Source: Lachnospiraceae bacterium
GTDB taxonomy: Bacteria; Bacillota; Clostridia; Lachnospirales; Lachnospiraceae
Assembly: GCA_017439675.1 (NCBI GenBank)
Contig: JAFSIQ010000037.1
Location: 62,001 to 126,000, forward strand
Length of the DNA: 64,000 nucleotides
Direction of reading: 5' to 3'
The number at the start of each line of letters is the position of its first letter. Position 1 is the stretch's first letter. Position numbers and translations under genes: made by a program. Of this stretch, positions 55,912 through 64,000 are shown in pieces. The notes under the pieces are model-generated. The model had not been told where the DNA came from. It made no database searches and saw only the letters and a program-made list of their open reading frames with translations.

Positions 55912-57444
55912 TTAATCCTCCAAGGAACGGGTCTTTTTAACCGTTACCTTTTCCTCGTAACACTCAAAGATACCATCCACATATTCCTTCTTCAACTTAG
56001 GAGTAATCACGCTCACAACGGGAACCACTATCAAGCCTGCAATCATAGCAATCGCACCTGCGTTGATTGGAGAAGCAATAAACTTTAAGAACAAGTTTGA
56101 AACTGTAATTCCCACACCGACGATATAGCTTGTCCAAACAGCTGCTTTTGTAATTTTCTTAGAATACAAACCGTACATAAATGGTGCTAGGAATGCCCCG
56201 GCAAGTGCACCCCATGAAACGCCCATCAGCTGTGCAATAAAGGTAGGTGGATTAAGTGCAAGTACCACTGACAAGATAATGAATACTGCAATCAGCACAC
56301 GCATCACAATAAGCTGTGTCTTCTCATTCATATCCTTAATGACAACATCCTTTAAGAAATCCAAAGTTAACGTTGAGCTTGATGTCATAACCAGAGAGGA
56401 TAAGGTTGACATAGAAGCAGACAACACTAACACAATCACAATACCAATCAGTAAGTCAGGTAAAGTAGATAACATCTGTGGAACAATTGCATCATACGCA
56501 ATGGTTCCATCTGCCTTGTAAATTGCGGGTACATCAAACAAACGTCCAAAACCACCTAAGAAATAACATCCACCAGCTACAATAATTGCAAAAAATGTAG
56601 ACACAATTGTACCTGTCTTAACTGCCTTCTCATCCTTGATTGCATAGAATTTATGTACCATCTGAGGAAGTCCCCATGTACCAAGGGAAGTCAAAACAAT
56701 AACACCTACAAGATTCACTGGGTCCGGACCAAAGAAGCTCGCATATAACCCCTGTGCACCCTCCAAAGCCGGAACTGCATTATCAGCAGGAATTACAGAT
56801 AATTGCTTAACTGCATTTAAAAAACCACCTTGACCATTTAACACTGCAACGATAACCGCACAAATACCAATCAACATGATAATTCCCTGAATAAAATCAT
56901 TCCAAGCAGTAGCCATATATCCACCAACGATTACATAAACGCCTGTCAGCAATGCCATTACTACAATACAAACTTTGTAGTCAATGTTAAATGCCATTCC
57001 AAATAAATTCGAAAGACCGTTGTAAATAGATGCGGTGTATGGCACTAAAAAAACAAATGCGATTGCAGAGCCCGCAATACGAAGCGCCTTCGAGTCAAAA
57101 CGCTTTCCAAAAAACTCTGGCATTGTCTTAGCATCTAACTTCTGTGTCATAACACGAGTTCTTCGACCAAGTACCAACCAAGCCAATAAGCTTCCGATAA
57201 CAGCATTTCCAATACCAATCCATGTAGATGCAAGTCCATATTTCCATCCGAACTGTCCTGCATAACCTACAAACACTACCGACGAAAAGTAGGAAGTACC
57301 ATAAGCAAACGCTGTAAGCCATGGACCAACTCCTCTTCCTCCTAACACGAAATCATTGACATTAGTGGTTGATTTTCTAGCATAGATACCAACGCCAATC
57401 ATTACTGCGAAAAATACAACTAATAATACAACTTTGATTGCCAT
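55912..57444 (-). CDS. Sodium:solute symporter (SSS family)
   Basis: A protein of 510 residues with about 13 membrane helices. The start MAIKVVLLVVFFAVMIGVGIYA, then VLGGRGVGPWLTAFAYGTSYFSSV, and the central VVGGYMATAWNDFIQGIIML are typical of the SSS family closest to proline/pantothenate-type carriers. It takes up a solute with Na+; the substrate cannot be read from sequence. The start is the ATG at 57444 after AGGGAG; a frame to 57498 is less likely. It has a perfect-consensus promoter upstream. Confidence 0.92.
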   Translation of the reverse strand: MAIKVVLLVVFFAVMIGVGIYARKSTTNVNDFVLGGRGVGPWLTAFAYGTSYFSSVVFVGYAGQFGWKYGLASTWIGIGNAVIGSLLAWLVLGRRTRVMTQKLDAKTMPEFFGKRFDSKALRIAGSAIAFVFLVPYTASIYNGLSNLFGMAFNIDYKVCIVVMALLTGVYVIVGGYMATAWNDFIQGIIMLIGICAVIVAVLNGQGGFLNAVKQLSVIPADNAVPALEGAQGLYASFFGPDPVNLVGVIVLTSLGTWGLPQMVHKFYAIKDEKAVKTGTIVSTFFAIIVAGGCYFLGGFGRLFDVPAIYKADGTIAYDAIVPQMLSTLPDLLIGIVIVLVLSASMSTLSSLVMTSSSTLTLDFLKDVVIKDMNEKTQLIVMRVLIAVFIILSVVLALNPPTFIAQLMGVSWGALAGAFLAPFMYGLYSKKITKAAVWTSYIVGVGITVSNLFLKFIASPINAGAIAMIAGLIVVPVVSVITPKLKKEYVDGIFECYEEKVTVKKTRSLED

Positions 57445-57543
57445 TTTTCCATTCTCCCTCTTCCTTTTATTAATAATTCTGCTTTTGCATTTTTGCACAA
57501 CTTTAAAGCGTCTATGTTTTAAAGCTTTAACGCCCTAAAGTGC

Positions 57544-57582
57544 ATTATAATAAAGAGAGGGGACTCTGTCAAGCAGAATCCC
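57544..57582 (-). promoter_or_regulatory. Consensus promoter in the loop of a terminator
   Basis: Reverse-strand TTGACA (57567-57572), 17-bp spacer and TATAAT (57544-57549) match the sigma-A consensus exactly. The -35 lies in the loop of GGGGATTCT/AGAGTCCCC (57557-57582), which looks like the terminator of the upstream membrane gene. Strong symporter transcription is expected. Confidence 0.8.
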
Positions 57583-57650
57583 CATTTTAAATATACAAGC
57601 CGCTTTCTAAACACAAGCAGTGGTCATTTACACGCTATTATTTACAAATT

Positions 57651-58577
57651 CTATTTTTCAATTATGGTATTCCAATACATCTTGGCACCGTACTCGCTTA
57701 ACAGAGTCTCACCTAACTGCACACCTGCAATCTTATAGGTTCCATCATCACCCTTGACAAAAGCCAACTGTGTAATGACACTAGAACCAATATTATTTAT
57801 AAAAGCATCGTTTTCAAAAGTGATTGTACCACTACCTTCTATCACAATCGCATCCAATCCATTGACCTGCTCATATTCCACTATATTAATCATAATATCT
57901 TCTGTAATCATATCTCCGTAGCGATTTCCACTTTCATCCACCTGATCCATCAATCCCGCCACTTCTTTACGAGTTTCATCATCTGCTGCTATAGCTGTAC
58001 CATATTGCTTTACACCGCTAAAGATGCAAACCACAAGTGCTACTGCTGCTATTATACTACCAAGTGTACACAACACACCTAAACCTTCACATTTTTGTGC
58101 GTGTTTACTTCGTCTCCACGGATAAAAGTTTGGCGCAAACAGAGCAAGCAAAATTAACGAAATCTTCTTTCCATCAAATACATTTAATATAATCACATCT
58201 ACTATCATAACCAATTCGCACAATCCGTAAAACAACTGCCATTTCATCAGATTGGTGTAAAGGTCAATTGCAGGCTGACTTGCAATAAAAATCATTGACG
58301 CAATCTGTATTGCAAAACAAGCAAGACATACATATAAGCTAATCGTTGGTGCAGAGGAATTTGGACTACTGCTACTAACCGTCAATACATCATGCTCTAT
58401 CGGTCTGCTGATAGATGGTGACTCCATCACTTTTCCTTCCTTTTTGAAATCCCATGGATCATCATTTGAACCCTCCGAAGGGTTATTCTCTCCATTACCA
58501 CCAGCTAATTTCAATCCACCGGTTGACATTGCTGTACTACTTTCCTTATTTTCATCTTCTGCTAATCTAAGTTCCAT
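57651..58577 (-). CDS. Four-helix membrane protein, paralogue 1
   Basis: I do not recognise a named family. The protein is 308 residues. A disordered N-terminus holds short repeats ELRLAEDEN and GLKLAGGNG, then DDPWDF and SISRPIEH. Four membrane helices (about 90-205; KKISLILLALFAPNFYPWRR in a loop) precede a 100-residue extracellular-side domain. It is a clear paralogue of the next gene upstream (58705-59850), from which it is separated by 127 bp. The start is the ATG at 58577, with GGGGAGG seven bases upstream; an ATG two codons earlier is too close to it. Confidence 0.7.
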   Translation of the reverse strand: MELRLAEDENKESSTAMSTGGLKLAGGNGENNPSEGSNDDPWDFKKEGKVMESPSISRPIEHDVLTVSSSSPNSSAPTISLYVCLACFAIQIASMIFIASQPAIDLYTNLMKWQLFYGLCELVMIVDVIILNVFDGKKISLILLALFAPNFYPWRRSKHAQKCEGLGVLCTLGSIIAAVALVVCIFSGVKQYGTAIAADDETRKEVAGLMDQVDESGNRYGDMITEDIMINIVEYEQVNGLDAIVIEGSGTITFENDAFINNIGSSVITQLAFVKGDDGTYKIAGVQLGETLLSEYGAKMYWNTIIEK

Positions 58578-58704
58578 TTTCATCCTCCCCATAATATTAT
58601 AAATTATTATTCTCACACATATAATGTTACACTTGCAAAGAAATGCCAACTATATTTGCCTTTTCACAAAGATTTCTTGCAAGCCGTTTTGACTTATTGT
58701 ACAC

Positions 58705-59850
58705 TTACAAGCCCAACACCTCGTCCCAATAGGTTTGAATAAAAGCCTTATTGAGTACTTGTTCAGCAAACGATACAAATATAAGTTCATATTGGCCTGC
58801 ATCATTTTTAGCGAATCCCAAAACTGTATCTATATTGTTTTCGCCAGTATCCACAAATGCATATCCTTCCACATACAAAGAATCTTTACCTATTAGATAT
58901 ACGACTTCTTCTCCGTCTACCTGTTCGCAAATCGCTGTCTCAAGATTCATGTTTGGCATAATACGACTACTTGCCTTGATTCCTCTTATGTCCTGATCTA
59001 ATACCGCCGCTGCCTTATGCCTTATTTCGGCATCCGACATTTGCACTATAACACCATAATTGCTGACAGCTTCACTTATCATTAGTATCACACTGATATA
59101 AGCAACCAAGCTTCCCCAACAAACGATATGTCCAGTCACACTATGTCCATTGGTAAAATTTCCCCTTTTGAGTGGATACACAAAAGGCAAAAGCCACCCT
59201 AGCAATATCAACGAAATTTTCTTTTTGTACAAAGCATTTACCAATATTGCATCAAGGAACACCACTATTGGCACCACACCGAAAACCCATACAAATTTCA
59301 TCAAATTGTATTGCACATCTACGTCATTTTGAGCGGATATCCACGCTAAAACCGCTATCTCACAGACAAATACCGCCGTCATCAGTATAAATGATATCAA
59401 AAGCACTGGATGTTGCTCCCTTTCTTCCTTCTTCTTATAGGTTCGATGGTCGATAGGTTTGCTGATACTACGAGGTCCTCCTTTATATTCATCATAGGGG
59501 TTATCCCATGGATTTGCATTCTTGTCTCCAACGGATTTTGTAGCATTTGCCTGACCCGATAGTTTAAGACCCTTTGGCTCCTCTTGCATCTGCTCTCCTA
59601 GACGAAATACATCGTTAGGGTCTTCCTGACTATTCAGTTTTAGCTCTATCGGTTCCTTACTTTCCCACTTTGCTCGTTCCTGTTCGCCATTCTCATCAAA
59701 TAAGCCAAGTCCTAAGTCTCCTCTATTCACACCATAAGAATTGACTGTACGACCGTCTTTTTTCACGCCCTCATATTCCTTATTTCTTGCAGGAATAACA
59801 GAATCCTCTCTTGTATCCTTATTGTTTCCTCTATTTAATGTTAATCCCAT
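58705..59850 (-). CDS. Four-helix membrane protein, paralogue 2
   Basis: The protein is 381 residues. The long N-terminal cytosolic part (1-145) carries repeated short motifs GLTLNRGN, GLGLFDEN, IELKLNSQ and GLKLSGQAN, then NPWDNPYDEY and SISKPIDH. Four membrane helices (about 148-285) include KKISLILLGWLLPFVYPLKR. An extracellular-side C-terminal domain of about 95 residues ends WDEVLGL. The layout matches paralogue 1 throughout, so the pair arose by duplication. GAGAGGGTTTC precedes the ATG. Function unknown; the linear motifs suggest docking of a partner. Confidence 0.7.
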   Translation of the reverse strand: MGLTLNRGNNKDTREDSVIPARNKEYEGVKKDGRTVNSYGVNRGDLGLGLFDENGEQERAKWESKEPIELKLNSQEDPNDVFRLGEQMQEEPKGLKLSGQANATKSVGDKNANPWDNPYDEYKGGPRSISKPIDHRTYKKKEEREQHPVLLISFILMTAVFVCEIAVLAWISAQNDVDVQYNLMKFVWVFGVVPIVVFLDAILVNALYKKKISLILLGWLLPFVYPLKRGNFTNGHSVTGHIVCWGSLVAYISVILMISEAVSNYGVIVQMSDAEIRHKAAAVLDQDIRGIKASSRIMPNMNLETAICEQVDGEEVVYLIGKDSLYVEGYAFVDTGENNIDTVLGFAKNDAGQYELIFVSFAEQVLNKAFIQTYWDEVLGL

Positions 59851-59919
59851 GAAACCCTCTCATTTTATCCTGTTGCAACATAACTTCTATCATATGACGT
59901 CTTATATCATAACAGTGCA

Positions 59920-59951
59920 ACAATGCAGTCCTATTTCCCGAACTGCATTGT
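59920..59951. terminator. Hairpin downstream of valS
   Basis: ACAATGCAGT pairs perfectly with ACTGCATTGT around CCTATTTCCCGA, about 40 bp past the valS stop. The T-run is weak. Confidence 0.5.
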
Positions 59952-59989
59952 GTGTCACTTTCAAATCACATTTTAATTGTATCGCTGTA

Positions 59990-62635
59990 TTACTTTCCAA
60001 GCTGTGCAAGTCTTTCTTCCACTGTTGCAAGCATACCTTTATATTTCTCTAATTTTGCCTTTTCTTCCTCAATCTTAGCAGCTGGTGCTTTACCCACGAA
60101 GTTTGGATTGTTAAGCATACCTTCACAACGCTTAATCTCACCCTGTAACTTCTTCTGCTCCTTAGTAAGACGCTCCACTTCCTTGTCAATATCCACAAGT
60201 TCAGCAAACGGCATATAAACCACTGCATCCTGAATTACAGTAGAAACAGCATCGTCTGCAATGCCAGACTTATCGCTCTGCACCAATACCTCAGATGCAA
60301 AACCTAAAGTTGCAAAGAACACCTTTGCATCTTCAAAGATGGTACGAACTTCTTCCTTTTCTGATACAACATAAACTGTTGCTTTCTTGCTATTTGGAAC
60401 GTTCATTTCTGCACGTAGGTTACGGATACCGCGAACCGCATCCTTAATGGTATCTACTGCATTTTCATCCGCAGTGAAATTCCACTCTTCTGTAAATACA
60501 GGCCACTCAGAAACCATAATGGACTCTTCTTCATCTTGAAGATTTGTGAAAATCTCCTCGGTTACAAAAGGCATATATGGGTGAAGAAGTTTAAGCGCAT
60601 TTATTAATACAGTCTTCAAAGTCCAAAGGGCTGCTGCCTTTGTCTCATCCTCATCATTGTAAAGACGAGGTTTTACCATTTCAATGTACCAGTCACAGAA
60701 CTCTTCCCAAATGAAATCATACACCTTAGCTGCCGCAATACCTAACTCATACTTGTCTAGATTCTCTGTCATATCCTTTGCCAAAGTATTAACCTTGGAT
60801 AAAATCCATCTATCAGCCAAGGTAAGCTTGGAAAGGTCAACATCCTTCACATCTGCCTTTTCAATATTCATCATAATGAAACGAGAAGCATTCCATACTT
60901 TATTAGCAAAGTTACGGCTTGCCTCAACACGCTCCCAGTAAAAACGCATGTCGTTACCAGGTGCATTACCAGTAATCAATGTGAAACGAAGTGCATCTGC
61001 ACCATATTTATCAATTACCTCTAATGGGTCAATACCATTTCCCAATGACTTAGACATCTTGCGACCCTGGTCATCACGAACCAAACCGTGGAATAATACG
61101 GTGTGGAATGGTAGCTTTCCTGTCTGCTCAATAGAAGAGAATACCATACGGATTACCCAGAAGAAAATGATATCATATCCCGTTACCAACACATCTGTTG
61201 GGAAGAAATAATCCATCTCCTCTGTGTTCTTTGGCCAGCCAAGAGTTGAGAATGGCCAAAGTGCAGATGAGAACCATGTATCCAAAGTATCCTCATCCTG
61301 CTTCACATTAGAAGAACTACATTTTGGACAGGTACAAACCGCATCCTTTGAAACTGTAATCTCTCCACAATCCTGACAGTAATATGCAGGAATTCTATGT
61401 CCCCACCAAAGCTGTCTAGATACACACCAATCACGGATGTTCTCTAACCAGTTATAGTAGTTCTTATTCATACGCTCTGGGATTAACTTAAGTTCACCCT
61501 TCTTAACAGCCTCTAATGCTGGCTTTGCCATTTCCTCCATTTTAACAAACCACTGCGGCTTGATTAATGGCTCAACAGTAGTCTTACATCTGTCATGAGT
61601 ACCTACGTTGTGGCTGTGTGGAACAACCTTTACAAGAAGTCCCATTTCCTCTAAGTCAGCAACCATTTGCTTACGAGCTGCGTAGCGGTCCATACCTGCA
61701 TACTTACCGCCCAATGCATTGATGGTAGCATCATCATTCATAATATTAATCTCTTCCAAGTTATGACGCTTTCCAACCTCAAAGTCGTTAGGGTCATGAG
61801 CAGGTGTAATCTTAACACAGCCTGTTCCAAACTCTTTATCAACGTAAGGGTCAGCGATAACCGGAATCTGTCTATCTGTCAAAGGCAACTGTAACATCTT
61901 ACCGATGATATCCTGATATCTCTCATCCTCTGGATTCACTGCAACTGCAGTATCGCCAAGTAACGTTTCCGGACGGGTGGTAGCGATTTCTACATATCTT
62001 CCCTCTTCACCGATAATTGGATAGTTGATATGCCAGAAGTTACCATCCTGGTCTACGTGCTCTACCTCCGCGTCAGAAATGGTTGTCTGACAAACCGGAC
62101 ACCAGTTAACAATTCGGGAACCTTTATAAATCCATCCCTTTTCGTATAACTTGCAAAATACTTCATTTACAGCATCATTGTTGCCATCATCCATGGTAAA
62201 GCGCTCTCTATCCCAATCAGCAGAAGAACCTAACTTCTTTAACTGATTGATGATACGTCCACCATACTCAGCCTTCCATTCCCATGCCTTCTCAAGGAAA
62301 CCATCACGACCCAAATCGTCCTTGTCAATTCCCTTTTCCTTCAACGCTTCAATAATTTTAACCTCTGTAGCAATTGCCGCATGGTCTGTACCTGGTTGCC
62401 ACAAAGCGTTATAGCCCTGCATTCTCTTGTAACGGATTAAAATATCCTGCATGGTGTTATCCAATGCATGTCCCATGTGAAGCTGACCAGTAATATTTGG
62501 TGGTGGCATCACAATTGTAAATGGTTTCTTACTGCGGTCCACTTCCGCGTGGAAGTATTTCTTGTCTAACCAGTTGCTATAGATTCTGTCTTCGATTTCC
62601 GAAGGGTTGTAGTTTTTTTCTAACTCTTTTGCCAT
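59990..62635 (-). CDS. valS: Valyl-tRNA synthetase
   Basis: A protein of 881 residues, class I, the usual length. It has the HIGH-type motif [15 protein letters not shown] (near 42-56), the KMSKS motif [14 protein letters not shown] (near 525), an editing domain (about 190-340), a zinc-like CPKC cluster, and a C-terminal coiled arm ([20 protein letters not shown]). It charges tRNA-Val. The ATG at 62635 is nine bases after GAGGAG; the ATG two codons earlier is only three bases away. Expression is controlled by a T-box upstream, with an extra structured 270-nt stretch between the two. Confidence 0.96.
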   Translation of the reverse strand: MAKELEKNYNPSEIEDRIYSNWLDKKYFHAEVDRSKKPFTIVMPPPNITGQLHMGHALDNTMQDILIRYKRMQGYNALWQPGTDHAAIATEVKIIEALKEKGIDKDDLGRDGFLEKAWEWKAEYGGRIINQLKKLGSSADWDRERFTMDDGNNDAVNEVFCKLYEKGWIYKGSRIVNWCPVCQTTISDAEVEHVDQDGNFWHINYPIIGEEGRYVEIATTRPETLLGDTAVAVNPEDERYQDIIGKMLQLPLTDRQIPVIADPYVDKEFGTGCVKITPAHDPNDFEVGKRHNLEEINIMNDDATINALGGKYAGMDRYAARKQMVADLEEMGLLVKVVPHSHNVGTHDRCKTTVEPLIKPQWFVKMEEMAKPALEAVKKGELKLIPERMNKNYYNWLENIRDWCVSRQLWWGHRIPAYYCQDCGEITVSKDAVCTCPKCSSSNVKQDEDTLDTWFSSALWPFSTLGWPKNTEEMDYFFPTDVLVTGYDIIFFWVIRMVFSSIEQTGKLPFHTVLFHGLVRDDQGRKMSKSLGNGIDPLEVIDKYGADALRFTLITGNAPGNDMRFYWERVEASRNFANKVWNASRFIMMNIEKADVKDVDLSKLTLADRWILSKVNTLAKDMTENLDKYELGIAAAKVYDFIWEEFCDWYIEMVKPRLYNDEDETKAAALWTLKTVLINALKLLHPYMPFVTEEIFTNLQDEEESIMVSEWPVFTEEWNFTADENAVDTIKDAVRGIRNLRAEMNVPNSKKATVYVVSEKEEVRTIFEDAKVFFATLGFASEVLVQSDKSGIADDAVSTVIQDAVVYMPFAELVDIDKEVERLTKEQKKLQGEIKRCEGMLNNPNFVGKAPAAKIEEEKAKLEKYKGMLATVEERLAQLGK

Positions 62636-62664
62636 TGTCATTCTCTCCTCTTTCTTTCATTTGC

Positions 62665-62932
62665 GAACGCTCCAAACAATTTTTAACACATAACGGTACT
62701 AAACTCACTTCGTTCGCTAAGTGCCGACGTATCAAACAAGAGTTCGTAAACGAACTCTTTGCGCGCGAGCGGTGTTCATGGAACAATCCTCTTCTCCGCG
62801 AGCTGCGCATCCTGCGGAGCATTTTCACATTATCGGAAAACGTTTTTGTTTCCGATAATGCGAAAGAGTCCTTCGCTTAGAACCTTTTTCATCTTTGTCA
62901 CTTATCTTTTGAAGTAAAGTTTGGAGCTGTTC
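62665..62932. repeat. 268-bp foldback element between T-box and valS
   Basis: Outer arms GAACGCTCCAAAC (62665-62677) and GTTTGGAGCTGTTC (62919-62932) enclose four internal hairpins: CACTT/AAGTG (62706-62723), AAGAGTTCG/CGAACTCTT (62738-62759), CTCCGC/GCGGAG (62794-62819) and a 16-bp stem with one mismatch (62824-62864, ATTATCGGAAA side). No gene is seen. It may be a transcribed structured RNA or a small mobile inverted-repeat element. Confidence 0.65.
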
Positions 62933-62944
62933 TTTGATAAAAAT

Positions 62945-63196
62945 ACATAAAGAAAGCCCCCTATCAGGACTTCCTGATAAAGGGCGATTATACGCGGTAC
63001 CACCTTAATTTCTCACTTCTCTTATCCTATAACGTGGACGACTCCGTCATGACCTAATTGAATCACTCATTTCTCAGCCATGCAGTTCAAAAGCTACCTT
63101 CAAAGTCTTCTTCTTGAAATGACCTTTCAGCCCATGGGTCATTATCTCTGACAAGGAACAACTTCTACTCCTCTTTCTCATAACCTTTACAAAACT
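62945..63196 (-). ncRNA. T-box riboswitch controlling valS
   Basis: The reverse strand shows the invariant T-box GGTGGTACCGCG (62993-63004) followed by the competing terminator GCCCTTTATCAGG/CCTGATAGGGGGC with a TTTCTTT tail (62951-62987). Stem I includes the AGAGGAGTAG start region, GGGCTGAAAGG apical part and GAAGGTAGC, where GTA (63095-63097) is the likely valine specifier codon. Uncharged tRNA-Val should stabilise the antiterminator and permit valS transcription. Confidence 0.93.
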
Positions 63197-63202
63197 AGAA
63201 TT

Positions 63203-63231
63203 AATATAGAATACAAGCGAGGAAAAGTCAA
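63203..63231 (-). promoter_or_regulatory. valS T-box promoter
   Basis: Reverse-strand TTGACT (63226-63231), 17-bp spacer and TATATT (63203-63208), placing the transcript start near 63196, just before stem I. It begins only 8 bp after the stop codon of the upstream LRR gene. Confidence 0.8.
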
Positions 63232-63238
63232 GGGGAGA

Positions 63239-64000
63239 TTATATTTTCTTAAATCTAGCCTTTTTGCTAACACCCTTCTTGCAAAGCATAGACTTGTACG
63301 TCTTATACTTCTTCTTTGGCACCTTAATGGTAGCTGTGGACTTAATACCCTTAAACGCCTTCGCTCCCACTTTCTTGGCTGTAAGCTTCTTACTCTTAAT
63401 GGTAACGGTCTTTAGCTTCTTGCACTTTTCAAAAGCACTCTTTCCAATCTTAGAAACCTTCGACGGAATGGTAATGCTTGTAAGCTTCACGCAATTGTAA
63501 AATACCTTATCACCAATCGTTGTCACATTGCTTCCTATCTTCACGGTCTTTAACTTGTTACAACCGCTAAATGCTTTCTTACCGATGGTCTTTACATTGT
63601 TACCAACGGTAACCTTGCTCAGCTTCTTGTAACCCTTGAAGGCCTTCGTTGCAATGCTTGTGACTTTAAATGTGAGCCCATCCATGGTAATGGTCTTTGG
63701 AATAGTAACATTCTTTACGGCTTTGCTCTTGTGTTTTACATACTCTACAGTACCACCTATAGCAGTTACACTTGTCACCTTGTAGATTGCTTTTGTTTTA
63801 GCATCCTCAATCTGTACGCCCATTAATTCATTCTTTGGGATTACAACTTCCTTACTATCTGTATAATCCTTGCCGTTAAAAGTCACCTCCGCCTCATATA
63901 CAACCTTTCCTTCTGCGGTATAGGTTGCTTCTGTTGTAGTGGCTGTCACCTTAGCATCCACCGTCTGTGTATCTTCACCACCCTGGCAAACAAAAATTGC
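63239..64000 (-). CDS. BspA-type LRR protein, C-terminal part (5' end outside window)
   Basis: The frame is open to the window edge (253 codons seen); an internal GTG at 63961 is not a convincing start. LRR_5 repeats include TIGKKAFSGCNKLKTVKI and KIGKSAFEKCKKLKTVTI, followed by the basic ending IKVPKKKYKTYKSMLCKKG. The same ending module is found in the 1890-residue LRR protein (about 83% of aligned Lys positions are not verified; similarity is by eye). The upstream segment (EVTFNGKDYTDSKEV) is beta-rich. It is probably a secreted surface protein. Confidence 0.85.
   Translation of the reverse strand, partial: AIFVCQGGEDTQTVDAKVTATTTEATYTAEGKVVYEAEVTFNGKDYTDSKEVVIPKNELMGVQIEDAKTKAIYKVTSVTAIGGTVEYVKHKSKAVKNVTIPKTITMDGLTFKVTSIATKAFKGYKKLSKVTVGNNVKTIGKKAFSGCNKLKTVKIGSNVTTIGDKVFYNCVKLTSITIPSKVSKIGKSAFEKCKKLKTVTIKSKKLTAKKVGAKAFKGIKSTATIKVPKKKYKTYKSMLCKKGVSKKARFKKI

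Overview
The window is low-GC Firmicutes chromosome, most likely from a spore-forming gut Lachnospiraceae (class Clostridia). The evidence is a GerA spore germination protein, the SCIFF peptide scfA with its radical SAM maturase scfB, a fused SecDF, HemZ, a T-box on valS, many BspA-type leucine-rich-repeat surface proteins, AGGAGG-type ribosome binding sites and sigma-A promoters. No tRNA, rRNA, CRISPR array, transposase or phage gene was seen.

Layout. 1-3.2 kb: gerA (partial), a GntR/FCD regulator and ispE, read leftward. 3.4-4.7 kb: two short orphan genes on the plus strand with strong hairpin terminators. 4.8-8.5 kb: an AgrC/AgrA-like two-component pair divergent from an MCP-like protein that carries the same membrane sensor domain. 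8.5-12.5 kb: a flavodiiron protein, an ADP-ribose-type NUDIX hydrolase and aspS. 12.7-17.8 kb: an accessory block between aspS and hisS with an LRR protein, a subtilisin fused to a PLC/DUF6765-like helical domain, and a three-gene DUF3791/DUF3990 module. 17.8-31.5 kb: hisS, HD-GYP protein, hemZ, MBL hydrolase, relA/spoT, recJ, secDF, scfB, scfA, a TIGR04086 membrane protein and a HAD phosphatase.

31.5-42.2 kb is the most interesting part. It is a leftward run of a DUF6382-FHA protein with a long acidic repeat, a PP2C phosphatase, a membrane Ser/Thr kinase with an extracellular TPR-like region, a single-pass membrane protein whose cytosolic tail carries ten ETT(L/S)(L/V)L-type motifs, and a 1670-residue surface protein of about a dozen Ig-like repeats. 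It reads as one phospho-threonine signalling system: kinase and phosphatase act on a repeated threonine tail that FHA proteins could bind, with an extracellular arm at the surface.

42.7-64 kb: cyclophilin, a CorA transporter, a small-multidrug-export family protein, an LRR/InlB-repeat/Fn3 protein, an XRE regulator, PaaK with a tandem ACT protein, a 1890-residue LRR protein, a sodium:solute symporter, two paralogous membrane proteins with repeated short linear motifs, valS with a T-box plus an extra 270-nt foldback element, and the C-terminus of a fourth LRR protein at the window edge.
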